A stretch of DNA of 50,034 bases, from assembly GCA_028554645.1 (NCBI GenBank), contig JAQOOI010000024.1, positions 1 through 50,034 of the forward strand, written 5' to 3'. The stretch is from Omphalotus guepiniiformis (taxonomy: Eukaryota > Basidiomycota > Agaricomycetes > Agaricales > Omphalotaceae). A program made the position numbers and the translations under genes. This document shows, in pieces, positions 11,635-21,460 of this stretch; position 1 is the first letter of the stretch; every line of letters starts with the position of its first letter. The notes beneath the pieces were generated by a model. The model searched no databases and had not been told where the DNA came from. It saw only the letters and a list, made by a program, of their open reading frames with translations.

Positions 11635-11712
11635 GAGGACTTGGCGTCTTCGTCGATATTTGTCTGACTTGGTGTCAGGCTTTGCTGAGAATTGTGAAGA
11701 CTAGGTGTCTTC
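11635..11712 (+). repeat. Three-hairpin repeat, copy D
   Basis: Hairpins are at 11635-11651, 11664-11678 and 11696-11712 (GAAGAC/TAGGT/GTCTTC). Spacing is identical to copy B, and the bases between the first two hairpins are the same as in B. It faces away from copy C across 255 bases and points toward the RasGAP relic. Confidence 0.75.
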
Positions 11713-12942
11713 CGATTCGTCGTTGCATTGGGCCTTCATCGTCGTTTCACTATATGCGCGTTATCTCTGTCGCCTATACCCCTTCGATTTAACTCAAAAT
11801 ACACCGGAACATGCGTCATATCATCTGATATCTCTACATTGACACCATTATCGACGTTGGGCGACGTCGGAGCTGATGAATAGTGCTTGACTTAAAACAC
11901 ATTCTCGGTATTTCCAAAATCTTTCTAACTCTCAGAATTCACTAACTAACTGAATCTCGATAGTTGAATGCCCCCTCTTAACCCGGCCGCCGAGTCATGA
12001 AGTGTAATTGAACTCACTAGGTATGGTCATCCTTCTTGCCTCTCATTTTATGTCCTTCCGTTGTCCTTGGTGGAAGGCGTGCGCTAACCTTTGACTCGAC
12101 AGAAATTCTAGTCGACAGATGAAGACTCGTAATGGAAAATTCATCGATCGAGTTGATGAGTTTCGAAGAGCATGGATCCCTAGCACTATGAAGCGCTAGA
12201 CTAGACGACAGATGCATCGATGCAGACTCCCACCGGAAATTGAAGTTTTGTTCCTGCTTTCGCCGTCTTTAGTGCTTCAAAATCATATAGGCAACGTTTG
12301 GTCAAACGCCGTTGAATTCGTTCGAACCTCTGGGTTTGAGTTGTTTTGGGTGAGTTTAATGCCATCCGTCGGTTGATATGTACTAACTGTTGCGTACAGG
12401 CACGTTAGATGGATATATATATGTTGTTTTCATACACCCTACATGAGAGGCCAGCGCGAGAGAACTACGTTTATTGGTTTTGAATGCCTCGACGTCCGCC
12501 GTCAACGTGCTGGAAAATGTCTTGGCGGCGACCAACATATCACTGGCGGTATGTGATGACTTGGTGCCCGGTTGGTTCAGCGTCACCAGCTTGGTGATGG
12601 TTGTGGAGACCTAATACTGGAACGCTTGCTCACCGTTGGCCGCGGTTATTTTTACGTCAGAGCTGGTGAGTTGGGTTGTAGACTTGGACCCCATTCATTT
12701 ATGCTGATTGCTCAGGCAGGAATGTTCAGAACCTCTATTTTTGTTTTTTGGATTTGTAGAATAGGTTTCCCGTCCGACAATAGGTTTCCCATCCGACGTC
12801 GGTCGAAGCCGTGTTTTTGGGTTTAGATATCATAATGCAATTGCGTTCAGAGCAAACAAAACATGCATCATGGACTTGAGGCATGGATTGCTGCCGCAGC
12901 GCCGATCTCAAGTTATTCAAGCTCTTCTACTCTTTGTCACAC
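11713..12942. other. No firm gene
   Basis: A tiny open frame starts at the ATG at 11968, 256 bases after copy D, and stops after 10 codons. The stretch 12.5-12.9 kb may hold eroded 5' exons of the RasGAP relic, but I could not match any residue pattern there. Short AT-rich runs such as tatatatat near 12415 are present. Confidence 0.4.
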
Positions 12943-14500
12943 CTAGTAAGCGCAAACACGGAAAGTGGTTTCAAAAACTGTCTTCCCTTGGCCTACAATG
13001 AACACAATTGCAAAAGAACTATCTTTGCGCATGTTTTTGCGCGAGTCATGAGTCAAGGTACCAAGTTCGATCCTGAGGAACGATCTAGCCCAGTAAACGG
13101 TCAACATCGGCTGTCGACAGCGAGTACAATTATTTTCGTGTTTACCCCTACTAATTTTGGTCTTCTCTAGTTGACGAGGGAATCGGATGTGAGTTCGCTT
13201 CAGATAAATTGCTTGTATATGCTTACTTGGTGCTAAGATGACACTGGTTGTTGCTGTTTGCGAGACCTGTCCACCAGGAGGCGTGGAGTCCATGATATCC
13301 GTTCTTCTTAACTTATTTGATACTAGAGCGTCTCTCATGAAGCTGGTGATAGTCATGATTGACCGCGAAGTGGCGCATACCGGTGCGTTTAATTTATTCG
13401 TATAACGAAATAAACTTACTTCGTGCAGAAAATGAGGCTTTACTTTTCCGCAGCAACAGTACCTGTACCCGCTTCTTGTCTGCATTTGCGAAGATCCATG
13501 GGTACAACTATCTGCGGGGTCTTGTCATGCCTCTTATCAAGTGCATGGAGTCTTTGCCTCCCGGGCGGGTACGAGTCGGATCCGGCCAAAGTGGGAGAAC
13601 AAGATGTCATACAAAACCGAAAGGATATCGCTTTCGTAGCCAAATCGTTCCTTGATAGCATCACAGCTTCCACAGAGGCCCTGCCTTCGTGAGTACTCAG
13701 AATTTCGGCTTGTCATGATCTAATGATGCCTTCCAGCGCATCTTTCGTGAGATTTGCGTGCACATAGCTAAGACAGTGTCAGTATTGCGAATCTTTGAAA
13801 TTTCTATATATTGACGATTATTTACAGTTCCCAGCGGTGGCCGGATGCCAAGTTTGCTGCTCCTGGGGCATTTGTGTTTCTTCGGTATGACTAAGTCGCA
13901 ACAGAATGCTGCTGTTCCTGACTCCACCATAGATTTATTTCCCTTGCGGGAGTCGCTCCTGAAACGATAGACCTTGAGATACCGGGAGATGGTCTACGTC
14001 GTGGTTTGACTCTCATTGCGAAGATCATTCAAAACCTAACATCGCTCATGTCACACGCTTCTTGAGTGAATTCAACGTGAGTCATGCTAATTGCAATATT
14101 GGGCATTGTAATTCATTCATTTGACTAGCGATACAATCTGGGCGAAGACGACGACGGCGACGAGCGGTTGGGCACGACATCTGATGACACCGACATTCTG
14201 GTGTTGCATCGTTTCTTCGTTAAGCATGCTGATAAAACAGGAAAAGCGTTGCTCAGTACGCCGAAAGCCTCTGCAGAAGGTGATACTTCCGCGGTCAATA
14301 GCAAGAGAGCTTGGGATCATCTTTGCACATTTCTTGTAGATCTTGGGTCCCCGATGGAAGTCCCAAAGATCTCTTCTCTAGACAAGAAGAACCATCGCGA
14401 ATATAAGGAATTGATGGCTAGATGTGCCTATCGATCGACAGAGTCCGTTCAAGACATACTCCTTGTAGCTGCACCACCCAGGGCAATTAGTGACTGTTTG
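12943..14500 (+). pseudogene. RasGAP (NF1/Ira type) relic
   Basis: Consecutive exons carry the fungal RasGAP catalytic domain. They include ESGFKNCLPLAYNEH and IFAHVFARVMSQGTKFDPEE (about 12955-13080), MISVLLNLFDTRASLMKLV (13293-13350), ENEALLFRSNSTCTRFL with the arginine-finger LFR, AKIHGYNYLRGLVMPLIK, then VGEQDVIQNRKDIAFVAKSF. After an intron come FAAPGAFVFLR and FISLAGVAPETIDLEIPG, the FLRFI hallmark. The final piece is ERLGTTSDDTDILVLHRFF to ELMARCAYRSTESVQDI. An active protein would speed GTP hydrolysis on Ras. Two lesions are visible. A one- or two-base indel near 13562-13570 moves the frame between SLPPG and GYESD. A deletion of roughly 60 bases near 14038 removes the block expected between IIQNL and NIAHVTRFLSEFN. 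The C-terminal lipid-binding part is missing: at about 14480 the sequence switches to a different gene fragment. Confidence 0.7.
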
Positions 14501-14533
14501 TGGCAAGCTCATGATGCTGACTCACTGTCGCAG

Positions 14534-15027
14534 AGGACCAAATTATTGCGTCGCTAATTGTCGTTACTTTCGTGGCGATCTTTCTCCTTCGCGAGTGGAT
14601 CGCGCAGAATGCGAGACCGGGAGTGTTTGATGACGAAAGAATACCGGTCCCGAACCCTAATCAAGATGTGTTGCAAGTTCCTCCAGCGGCTCAGGCCCCA
14701 GCACCACAGAGACGCAATGCACTTTCTGGTGTGAGAGGAGATGATGATCCCAATGGACCTGCGGAGGTGGCCGCGCCTAGACAGCGCATGGACGTAAATG
14801 CGCGCTTAGCGCTTGCTCAGACACAATTGGAAGCTGTTCGGGCCCTTCACGCTCTAAGAACGGTGGAGCGAGAGAACAAGGTGTTGAACGAGGATGAAGA
14901 ATTGGCGAGGGTACAGCGTGCTCAGCGACTGGGGTGGTCGGCTATTGAGTTCGCCCCTCCACAAGGGCAAGAAATGGAAGAAGAGCTTGATCGAGTCGCA
15001 GCGAAAGCCAGGCGAAGGAGCGGCTGA
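14534..15027 (+). pseudogene. Doa10/SSM4-type E3 ligase internal fragment
   Basis: The fragment begins right after a good splice acceptor (gtcgcag at 14527-14533) and reads open for 163 codons. It starts with a membrane helix (IIASLIVVTFVAIFLLREW) followed by IAQNARPGVFDD, the conserved exit of the first transmembrane region in Doa10/SSM4/MARCH6 ligases. A charged, disordered stretch follows, with a helix of alternating Arg/Glu/Leu (LALAQTQLEAVRALHALR). The N-terminal RING-CH domain and the many later membrane helices are absent. Upstream lies the RasGAP relic without any spacer. A Ser/Pro-rich stretch with several frame changes continues to about 15500 and may be further decayed linker of the same gene. 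Confidence 0.6.
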
Positions 15028-15800
15028 AAAGAAGGAGTTTTGCAAGGCGTTTACATATCGCCAGACAGAGTGGTGCCAGATGGAGACAGGAGATGGGAAG
15101 TCTGCCCGTTCCAGATGGAGCTTTTGAGGGGAAGGGTCAGCAGCAATCTATCCCACAATCTCCGGGCTCTGCAGCACTCTGTCTTCATCTTCGTCTAACC
15201 CAACTCCTCGTTCAAGCGTTTCACCCTCTCCTGCCTTGTTTCCTGATGTCCTACTTGAGCGAACCGAACGGACCGATACCTTTTTCATTCGTATTCCGTC
15301 CGCCTTTGTCTACTGCCACCGACTCTACCCTTGGAAATACGAGTCTTACATCATCTTCTCCCGCTGTGTCCAGTCCTTCCGCCACTTCTGCACCTGTTAT
15401 CCAGTCGCATACGTTTTCAATGCCTTTATACGCCTTAGACTCTTAGCTGAGCGGGAGTACGTCTACGCCTTCATCGTCAGTTCGTCGTCCACCCCTGCCG
15501 AGTACGACAAGTGTCCGGTTGTACAGATTTCTGTCGGCATGAAGTAAGGTGTACCCTGGACCAGAAAGATGGAGTCACTACACAGATAACGAAAAGAAGA
15601 TCAGCTCACATTTTTTGGGTCTGAATCACCATCCGGAGAGAACGGTTTGGCTTATTCAAGGTCTGCTAATATACCTCGGTTACCAACGGCATACCACAAC
15701 ACATAGCCAGTGCTTATATCCCGGTGCACCCATCCTGCAAGATACATTATAAGGAGACCTGAGTTGCACATCTGTTAGCCTTGACATTGTAAACCGAACT
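15028..15800. other. Decayed Ser/Pro-rich stretch
   Basis: Frames here switch repeatedly. Ser/Thr/Pro-rich pieces (for example STLGNTSLTSSSPAVSSPS near 15320 and STSTPSSSVRRPPLPST near 15470) suggest an eroded disordered region continuing the Doa10-like fragment. No intact product is supported. Confidence 0.35.
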
Positions 15801-17223
15801 TCACATTGACAACTCACCGGTGATAGCACCTTGGAGAGCGTTCATGGCGTCGTCGAAGGTTTCTGTATCAGCCACCTTTACACACACTTCTTCGAATACC
15901 ACTCGGTATTGAAATTTCGGAGAAAATGTTCGGACACGTTCGCTGTACATCGGTATCCCAGCAAGCGCTATAGTGGTATCACCTTCGCCATCAAATAATG
16001 TTGTGTCTTGTTCAGCTTGATGAGCAACCTGCCTCGACGTCTTCCCTTTACACTCCCACTTTATCGTGAGGAAATGTTTCTTGTACCAGTTCTCTTCGAG
16101 CAAATTTCGGACGAGCTTTCTCTCTCTATCTTTCAATTGTTGGAATTCCGTGGGATCTTCCTGTGAGATGTCCGCGTCCGCTAATCGAGTTCTGAATTCC
16201 AACATGGTATCTTCGAGGGTGTGGAGAACCTTACGGTGAACATTCTTCGTGGATCATTGTCCAAAATATGAGAAGCAGCGCTAGCAAGTCGGCGTCGGAT
16301 CTACAATATACAACTTGGGCGCCATTTGCTCTCTCTATTCGTTGAGATATTCAATTGTCTCAATATAAACTCCAACAGCTGGCAACTGCTATATCGACAG
16401 AGTCGCTCTGGGTCACTGGACGATGCAGTCAGAAGTTTCATCCGGTAGGACGACTTGAGGATACAGAGGATACACAGACGTGGGACTTGGGTTCGAGAAC
16501 GGGGGGACCGATCTACCGATGGAGCATCAAGCGCGGGAGTTAGGGATGTACGATCACATCTCTCGAGGAGGTTGAGTACATTGTATTCATGGTTTATGAC
16601 GCTGAAAAAGTAGGGGGTGCTCGAGACTTATGCCGGTGAAAGGTTTGTCAAGAGACGAGTTCGAAGGATGACAATGTAGAGTATTCGTTGCAATATGCGA
16701 AGAATTCATTTTGGTACATATTTTACCAATTGCCTCAGCTAATGCAAGGCGAATCAGCAAGGAAATCGATGCGTAGCAAGATGCACATACTGATTCACAA
16801 AGTCACCATCGACTCTCGTCCTCGTCTTCGTCCTCGTCTTCGTCCTCGTCACCTTCTCCTACATCCCAGAAGATCAAGGTCACAATGATCGTGGCGATCA
16901 AAAGGGCTATAACAATGTCGACCTTGACGATTGTGACGTGAAGAACTTCCAGTATAGTCAGAGGCGACGTACGTCGGTAGCGCGAAAAAAGGTAATGATA
17001 CAGCAAAATATGATGCCCATGTAAAACTAAACGATGTCAATTGTAGGAAATGCTGGGAGAGGCCAAAACGTACATTGACAAGACATCCGTGAACGCATAT
17101 TTTCATCTCCACAATAATCTCGACACGATCGCCGTTGAATTGCATCACCCAATCTCCATGGGCGTTGTTAAAGTTTCCTCCGTCGATCTCAAAGTCGTTA
17201 GCACCGTTGAACATGTAAGCCAT
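15801..17223 (-). pseudogene. Unrecognised multi-exon gene, possibly broken
   Basis: Reading right to left, a likely start at 17223 or 17214 gives MFNGANDFEIDGGNF and NNAHGDW. This is the N-terminal signature of a large agaricomycete family of uncertain function (F-x-N-A-x-x-F-x-I-x-G-G-x-F). A splice donor (gtacgt) follows after GCLVN. Downstream pieces include a Gln/Arg/His/Asp stretch, or in another frame a membrane helix followed by an acidic run encoded by the gac/gag microsatellite at 16818-16852. A last exon, up to about 16250 and ending at 15801, encodes a charged 134-residue tail including DPTEFQQLKDRERKLVRNLL and WECKGKTSRQVAHQAEQDTT. That exon is open and compositionally protein-like. 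I could not join all pieces in one frame. The function is unknown. Confidence 0.4.
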
Positions 17224-18137
17224 GGCGATAGAGTGACGAAAGTTGAGGGTGGTCTAGCGGGTGAGGTGGCGGTGACGATTGACGGTTTGGGCAACGGCGT
17301 GCGCAGGCGTTCACTGCAAACACAAACATCATGTTGACATACAACATTACAACATACAATGAATTACTCTCTTGAACACACTCGCCAGAGGAATCGCTGT
17401 AATAGGTTTCTGTGGGCAAGGTACTGACATTGGTAGCAATCCCAAGTGATTTGCGCTCTGCAGCGAATTTGATTACCCGCGAAACCGTACGAATCCTAAG
17501 AACGCGTTCAATGGGTTCTTTGCTAGTCAAGACACCAAAATAAGCTGTACTCTCAGTGAAACTGTGCTCTGCAGCGCATATAATCAACGCCGTATGGACT
17601 CGAAGCTCAGCTCGGGCTCTCATTAGCTCTGTATATCGAATTGTACGATATTCTCTTCACCTCTTCTACCATCTACGCTGATTTCGTATCTTGCAGAACG
17701 GAGCGGCGTAGCTCGAGGTGGCACGGTTACGTTCAATTTCCAGAACGAACCATCGATTTTCCCTTTTTTTGGAACCAAGATGATGATGACGAAGTCTCCC
17801 ATTATTCGATGTCTTGTCTATCATGTTTACCGCCCGAGCCAAGCTATTGTTGGGCGATAACAACGGTCTGACGAAAGGTGATGAACGGCGAAGCTCATGG
17901 CTCACACTGAAATGGAAGCATACCTCGAAAAGTATTCTGGCGTTATGCTTTATTTGAAGGAAACGGATGAAAGTGTGTATGGTAGATTGTGTGCGGTCCG
18001 TATAATTCTTGATTTCACCTGACTTGTCCCTCACTCTCACTCAACCAACATCCTATGCAACTAATCTGGTCTTCAGCCTTGTGCTTGATGAGCTCGCACC
18101 ATTGCTCTACAGGAGGACGAAATTCTGACAGATTTCT
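17224..18137. other. No gene supported
   Basis: There are long open frames on both strands but no domain. The stretch probably includes the 5' flank of the minus-strand gene ending at 17223 and the left flank of the minisatellite. Confidence 0.4.
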
Positions 18138-18255
18138 AAGGACGCAACGCAATGTCGGACCAACGCAACGCAACGTCGGACCGACGCAACGCAACGTTGG
18201 ACCGACGCTGGACCGACACAACGCAACGTCGGACCAACGTCGGACTGACGTCGGG
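18138..18255. repeat. GTCGGACC minisatellite
   Basis: Imperfect tandem units of about 18 bases (cgcaacgcaacgtcggac and variants) recur. The core cgtcggac or cgttggac is followed by cgac or caac. The array ends in shorter cgtcggac-type units near 18235-18250. It lies about 300 bases before the truncated end of the gypsy element. Confidence 0.65.
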
Positions 18256-18537
18256 CATTTTGTTTCCCGGCCGAGAAAGTTATATAATCTCGATTGAAAA
18301 AGGTGAACTTTTCCCAGGCCTTTCACGGCTAATAAACAAAGTGTTTTTCACGGCAACTTTTTTACATTTCTCAAAGGAAAAACAAGGGGTTTTTTGATAT
18401 CTTTCTGAGCATGTAAAGAATACATATTATATAATATAAATATACACTTTCTCAAATAATTTTTTGAAAGAATTTCAGACACTTTCCCAGCAGAAATATT
18501 TGTTAGATTTCTAAGTCTTTCCCATACACTTTCTAGG
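18256..18537. other. AT-rich spacer at the 5' break of the gypsy element
   Basis: The sequence is clearly AT-richer than its surroundings (atattatataatataaatat near 18425). It has repeated cactttc(t/c) motifs around 18447, 18478 and 18527. No coding signal. It separates the minisatellite from the point where pol homology begins. Confidence 0.4.
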
Positions 18538-19185
18538 GCTGGAAAGATAGGTCCTGGGGCAGTGAGGGCTAGAGCCTTGGCAAAGCATAGAACTCATGTT
18601 ATGGACATGATTTCCAGGGTTGACGAAGAGAAAAGAAGAACTATGAAGAAGTTTGAACAAGATTATGAACATGTAATAAAAGACTATGATTTCAAACCTG
18701 GAACTCTAGTACAAGTTCGAAACACTCAAATTGAGAAGAGCTTGGACAGGAAGATGTATCCAAGGTATAGAGGACCTATGATTGTCATCAGACGAACTAA
18801 GGGTGGTGCCTACATTATTGCTGAAATGGATGGCTCTGTACTTAAAGAAAAGATTGCTGCCTTTCGCGTACTGCCGCATTTTGCAAGATATGAGCCTATA
18901 GACCTACCTACGAACGTGCTAGACCTCATAGACCTTACTGCAGAACAGCTAGAACGTATGGTGAACGAAGATGAGGATACTTACGACGAACAAAGTCGAG
19001 ACTACATTTTTGACTCCATTCCGAACTTAAGAATGCCTCGAGATGAGGAATATGAAGATGATTCTGATGAAGAAGATGATCATCCTTCTCCTGAGAGGGA
19101 TTTAAGCGCAGAACCTGAAGAGATCACTGGAGTGCGAACTAGAAGCAATAAACAGTTTGTTCTATTGCGTCGAAGTGGTACTTAA
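18538..19185 (+). CDS. Gypsy pol C-terminus (truncated)
   Basis: The open frame continues upstream of a GTG at 18562 into RAGKIGPGAV. It encodes about 215 residues without the catalytic integrase core. Recognisable are RARALAKHRTHVMDMISRV, the chromodomain-like or GPY/F-like block DFKPGTLVQVRNTQIEKSLD followed by YPRYRGPMIVI, and GGAYIIAEMDGSV with AFRVLPHFARYEPI. These are typical of the end of mushroom Ty3/gypsy polyproteins, where this region helps integrase bind DNA. The tail is acidic (DEEYEDDSDEEDD). There is no natural start codon, so this is a fragment of a larger polyprotein. It runs convergently into the antisense gene ending at 19377. Confidence 0.75.
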   Translation, partial: AGKIGPGAVRARALAKHRTHVMDMISRVDEEKRRTMKKFEQDYEHVIKDYDFKPGTLVQVRNTQIEKSLDRKMYPRYRGPMIVIRRTKGGAYIIAEMDGSVLKEKIAAFRVLPHFARYEPIDLPTNVLDLIDLTAEQLERMVNEDEDTYDEQSRDYIFDSIPNLRMPRDEEYEDDSDEEDDHPSPERDLSAEPEEITGVRTRSNKQFVLLRRSGT

Positions 19186-19376
19186 TCGATATTCTGAAGG
19201 CTCGAAGTAATGACAGTAATAAGAAACTCAAAAGAGTTATATGTATGAAGGTATATGAACTATATCATGAGTTGGGAGTGTAAAGTAGGTTGGAGACTCT
19301 GAATACAGGGTCTAGCGCCTATTCTCACAACAATTCAGTTAGAAAGAACTAGATTACGGGGATCGACGAAACTTAC

Positions 19377-20701
19377 TTAGGCACTGCTAGAGTTGGTAGC
19401 TGTGGTATCAGCTGAGCTAGATCCAGCCTCCTCCATGGTAGCATCTTGAGGGGTCTCCGAAGATGAAGAATCAGCGGTTTGCTTGTCCTCGACTGAGAGA
19501 CGACTAAATTGCTCTCGTTGAATGTTGTCCATCTGTTTAACAACGAACTGGTACTGATTGGCATGGAAATGTACAGCATGCTGAAGAGTGACTTGTTCGG
19601 TACGAAGGAAATTGAGAACTGAGCGTAAAGCTTCGACGCTAAGCTTGGGCAGTTCGAGATATGGAGTGAGCGCGATATGGCGGAAAGTTGTAGCGATGGC
19701 GGCCTCTCGAAGGGTCTTATCCTCTGATCAATATGGTCAGTAGGGTCGAGACAGGGAGAACCCATGCTTACTTACCCTCAATATCCTCACGAAGATCGGA
19801 AATGGGTTGCTCGAGGCGAATGCGCTTGCCATTGGCAGCTGCAATGTTATCCTGAGCAACTGATAAGTAATACATGGCCTTGAGGTAGGAACGAGAACGT
19901 ACATCCATTCCAGGTACATCGCCGAGGGCCAATGAAAGAGTAGAAGAACAATTCGCGACGTCCTGAACGTTCGGCGAAGTTATAATATGATGGATAAGAA
20001 GACACCGCACTTACCCTGACCTTCTTGTTGAACTTGAGGCCAGGTGGAAGGCTTAATTCTTGAGAAGGGGCATGCATAGATGCAGAAAGACCCAATGCGG
20101 CTGCGAGTCCGGCTTTATAGTCCTAAACTTAGGTCAAGTCGGAGTCTCGACCTAAGAAATATGGATACTTACTGGAGTAGAAGCAATCCGACCTCCGACG
20201 AACTCAATCTCATCATCATCATCATCGTCTTCGATGATAAGAGGAGATTTAACGTTCTGAGAAGAGTATAGAATGAAGCTTGTAAAGATTAATGAGGAAA
20301 GAGGAGAGTTACCTTGCGCTTGCGAGGGGGCTGTCGAAGCACCTCGAGCTTGGCAAAGAACTCCTCGAGCCCATTTAGATGGTAGGGACGATTGACCCCA
20401 TCAATCTCTGTAATAGCTATCACAGTGTTGAGTCCTTTCTGGAAGGTATCAAAGGCGATATCATCCTTGGCCACCACTTTGGCATTCAAAGGCTTTGACT
20501 ACGAAGAAATATGAGCTCGACGAAGCCTGAAGAATATAATAAACAAACCATATGATCGGCTAGAGCCGTCACGACTGGTCCTAGAAGCTTGGGACTGGCT
20601 TTGGGGAAGGCTTGAACGGCTTGAGCAGCAGTAATGGCCTCTTGAGTCTCCTTTAACCATTGATCCCTCTCGGGCCAGGTCTTGTTGGATCCTCGAGCCA
20701 T
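19377..20701 (-). CDS. Antisense gene B in gypsy element, unknown function
   Basis: Six exons on the minus strand, 20701-20549, 20498-20313, 20256-20173, 20122-20015, 19962-19776 and 19723-19377, have GT-AG introns of 50-56 bases and join into an intact 354-residue frame. It begins MARGSNKTWPERDQW. Other visible parts are a stretch with FQKGLNTVIAITEIDGVNRP, a basic patch (QPPRKRK), an acidic run (IIEDDDDDDEIEF), and a helix-rich middle (SYLKAMYYLSVAQDNIAAAN). A helical C-terminal part (LPKLSVEALRSVLNFL ... QLQHAVHFH-like) ends in a Ser/Thr-rich tail. No signal peptide, membrane helix or catalytic motif is visible. The basic-plus-acidic layout suggests a nuclear or nucleic-acid-associated protein, which is inference. 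It shares strand, exon style and a MAR- start with gene A to its right. Confidence 0.65.
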
Positions 20702-20931
20702 GTGACGATGAAATATGAACGAGAAGAAGACGAAAGTAAGGTCGAGAATGCAGGTTGAAGGTCTTAAAGTGTACTGATAACTTGGACCCACCTTCGGCGA
20801 CCGTCCTTTATACTTTTCTGACTGAGAACGGAACTCCTGGTCCCTTTGACGAAGTAACATGCCCAACTGATTAAGGCACCCTGAACTTAACTAAGGACTA
20901 GCCGAGATATGCAGCGGGGACGCTGAACTTC

Positions 20932-20950
20932 TTTTGGTTTGGGGGAGAGG
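20932..20950 (+). other. Second polypurine-tract-like site
   Basis: The bases ttttggtttgggggagagg repeat the polypurine tract found before the LTR (tttggtttgggggagatg at 23875-23892). The site lies between antisense genes B and A, upstream of the start of gene B. It could be an internal (central) plus-strand priming site or the scar of an older, nested element end. Confidence 0.45.
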
Positions 20951-21460
20951 AGTCCATCTAGGACATAGAATTTTGAAATTTCTAAAGATTTCATAAAAAC
21001 GAAACTTAAGTGTTTTAGATTTCAATAAATCAACATCTAAGATTGGTTGAAACGAACAAATAAGTGCCTGAGGCACAGAAGTGATAAGTAAGGGCACGAG
21101 ACTTATAAATAAAGGGGTCTAGTTACTACTTATTACCGTCGAGCTGGGATTTCTCTAAGTCGAGTCCATACTTACAGCCTCGACGAAGGCAATCTTAAAG
21201 ATATTAAATTAAATTTGAACTTAACAATGGATTCACACATAAAGAAAGAACATGAAAGCTTTTATTTGGCACTAAGGCCACGAGATTTCTATGTACATGG
21301 TACAAGAAATGAAAAACAAAGATATTTGGGCCTCTATGAAGAGAACCCTTGCTAGATATAATGATTTTGGAGCTCTATAAAGAGACTCCTTGCTGCGATA
21401 TAATGAAAATATTATTTAAAGTCCGAAGACTGTAGGCTACGCCTCGACGAAGATCCCGAG
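20951..21460. other. Intergenic stretch between antisense genes B and A
   Basis: No coding signal. It holds a GGGTCTAG motif (21115-21122), a TATA-like acttataaataaa on the plus strand near 21101, and AT-rich sequence with aaatttgaacttaac. It probably combines the 5' flank of gene B with the 3' flank of gene A. Confidence 0.4.

Noticed and set aside
17198..17623. Minus-strand open frame of 141 codons
   Set aside because: It overlaps the start of the minus-strand gene at 17223 in a different frame and has no domain. It is probably leader sequence.
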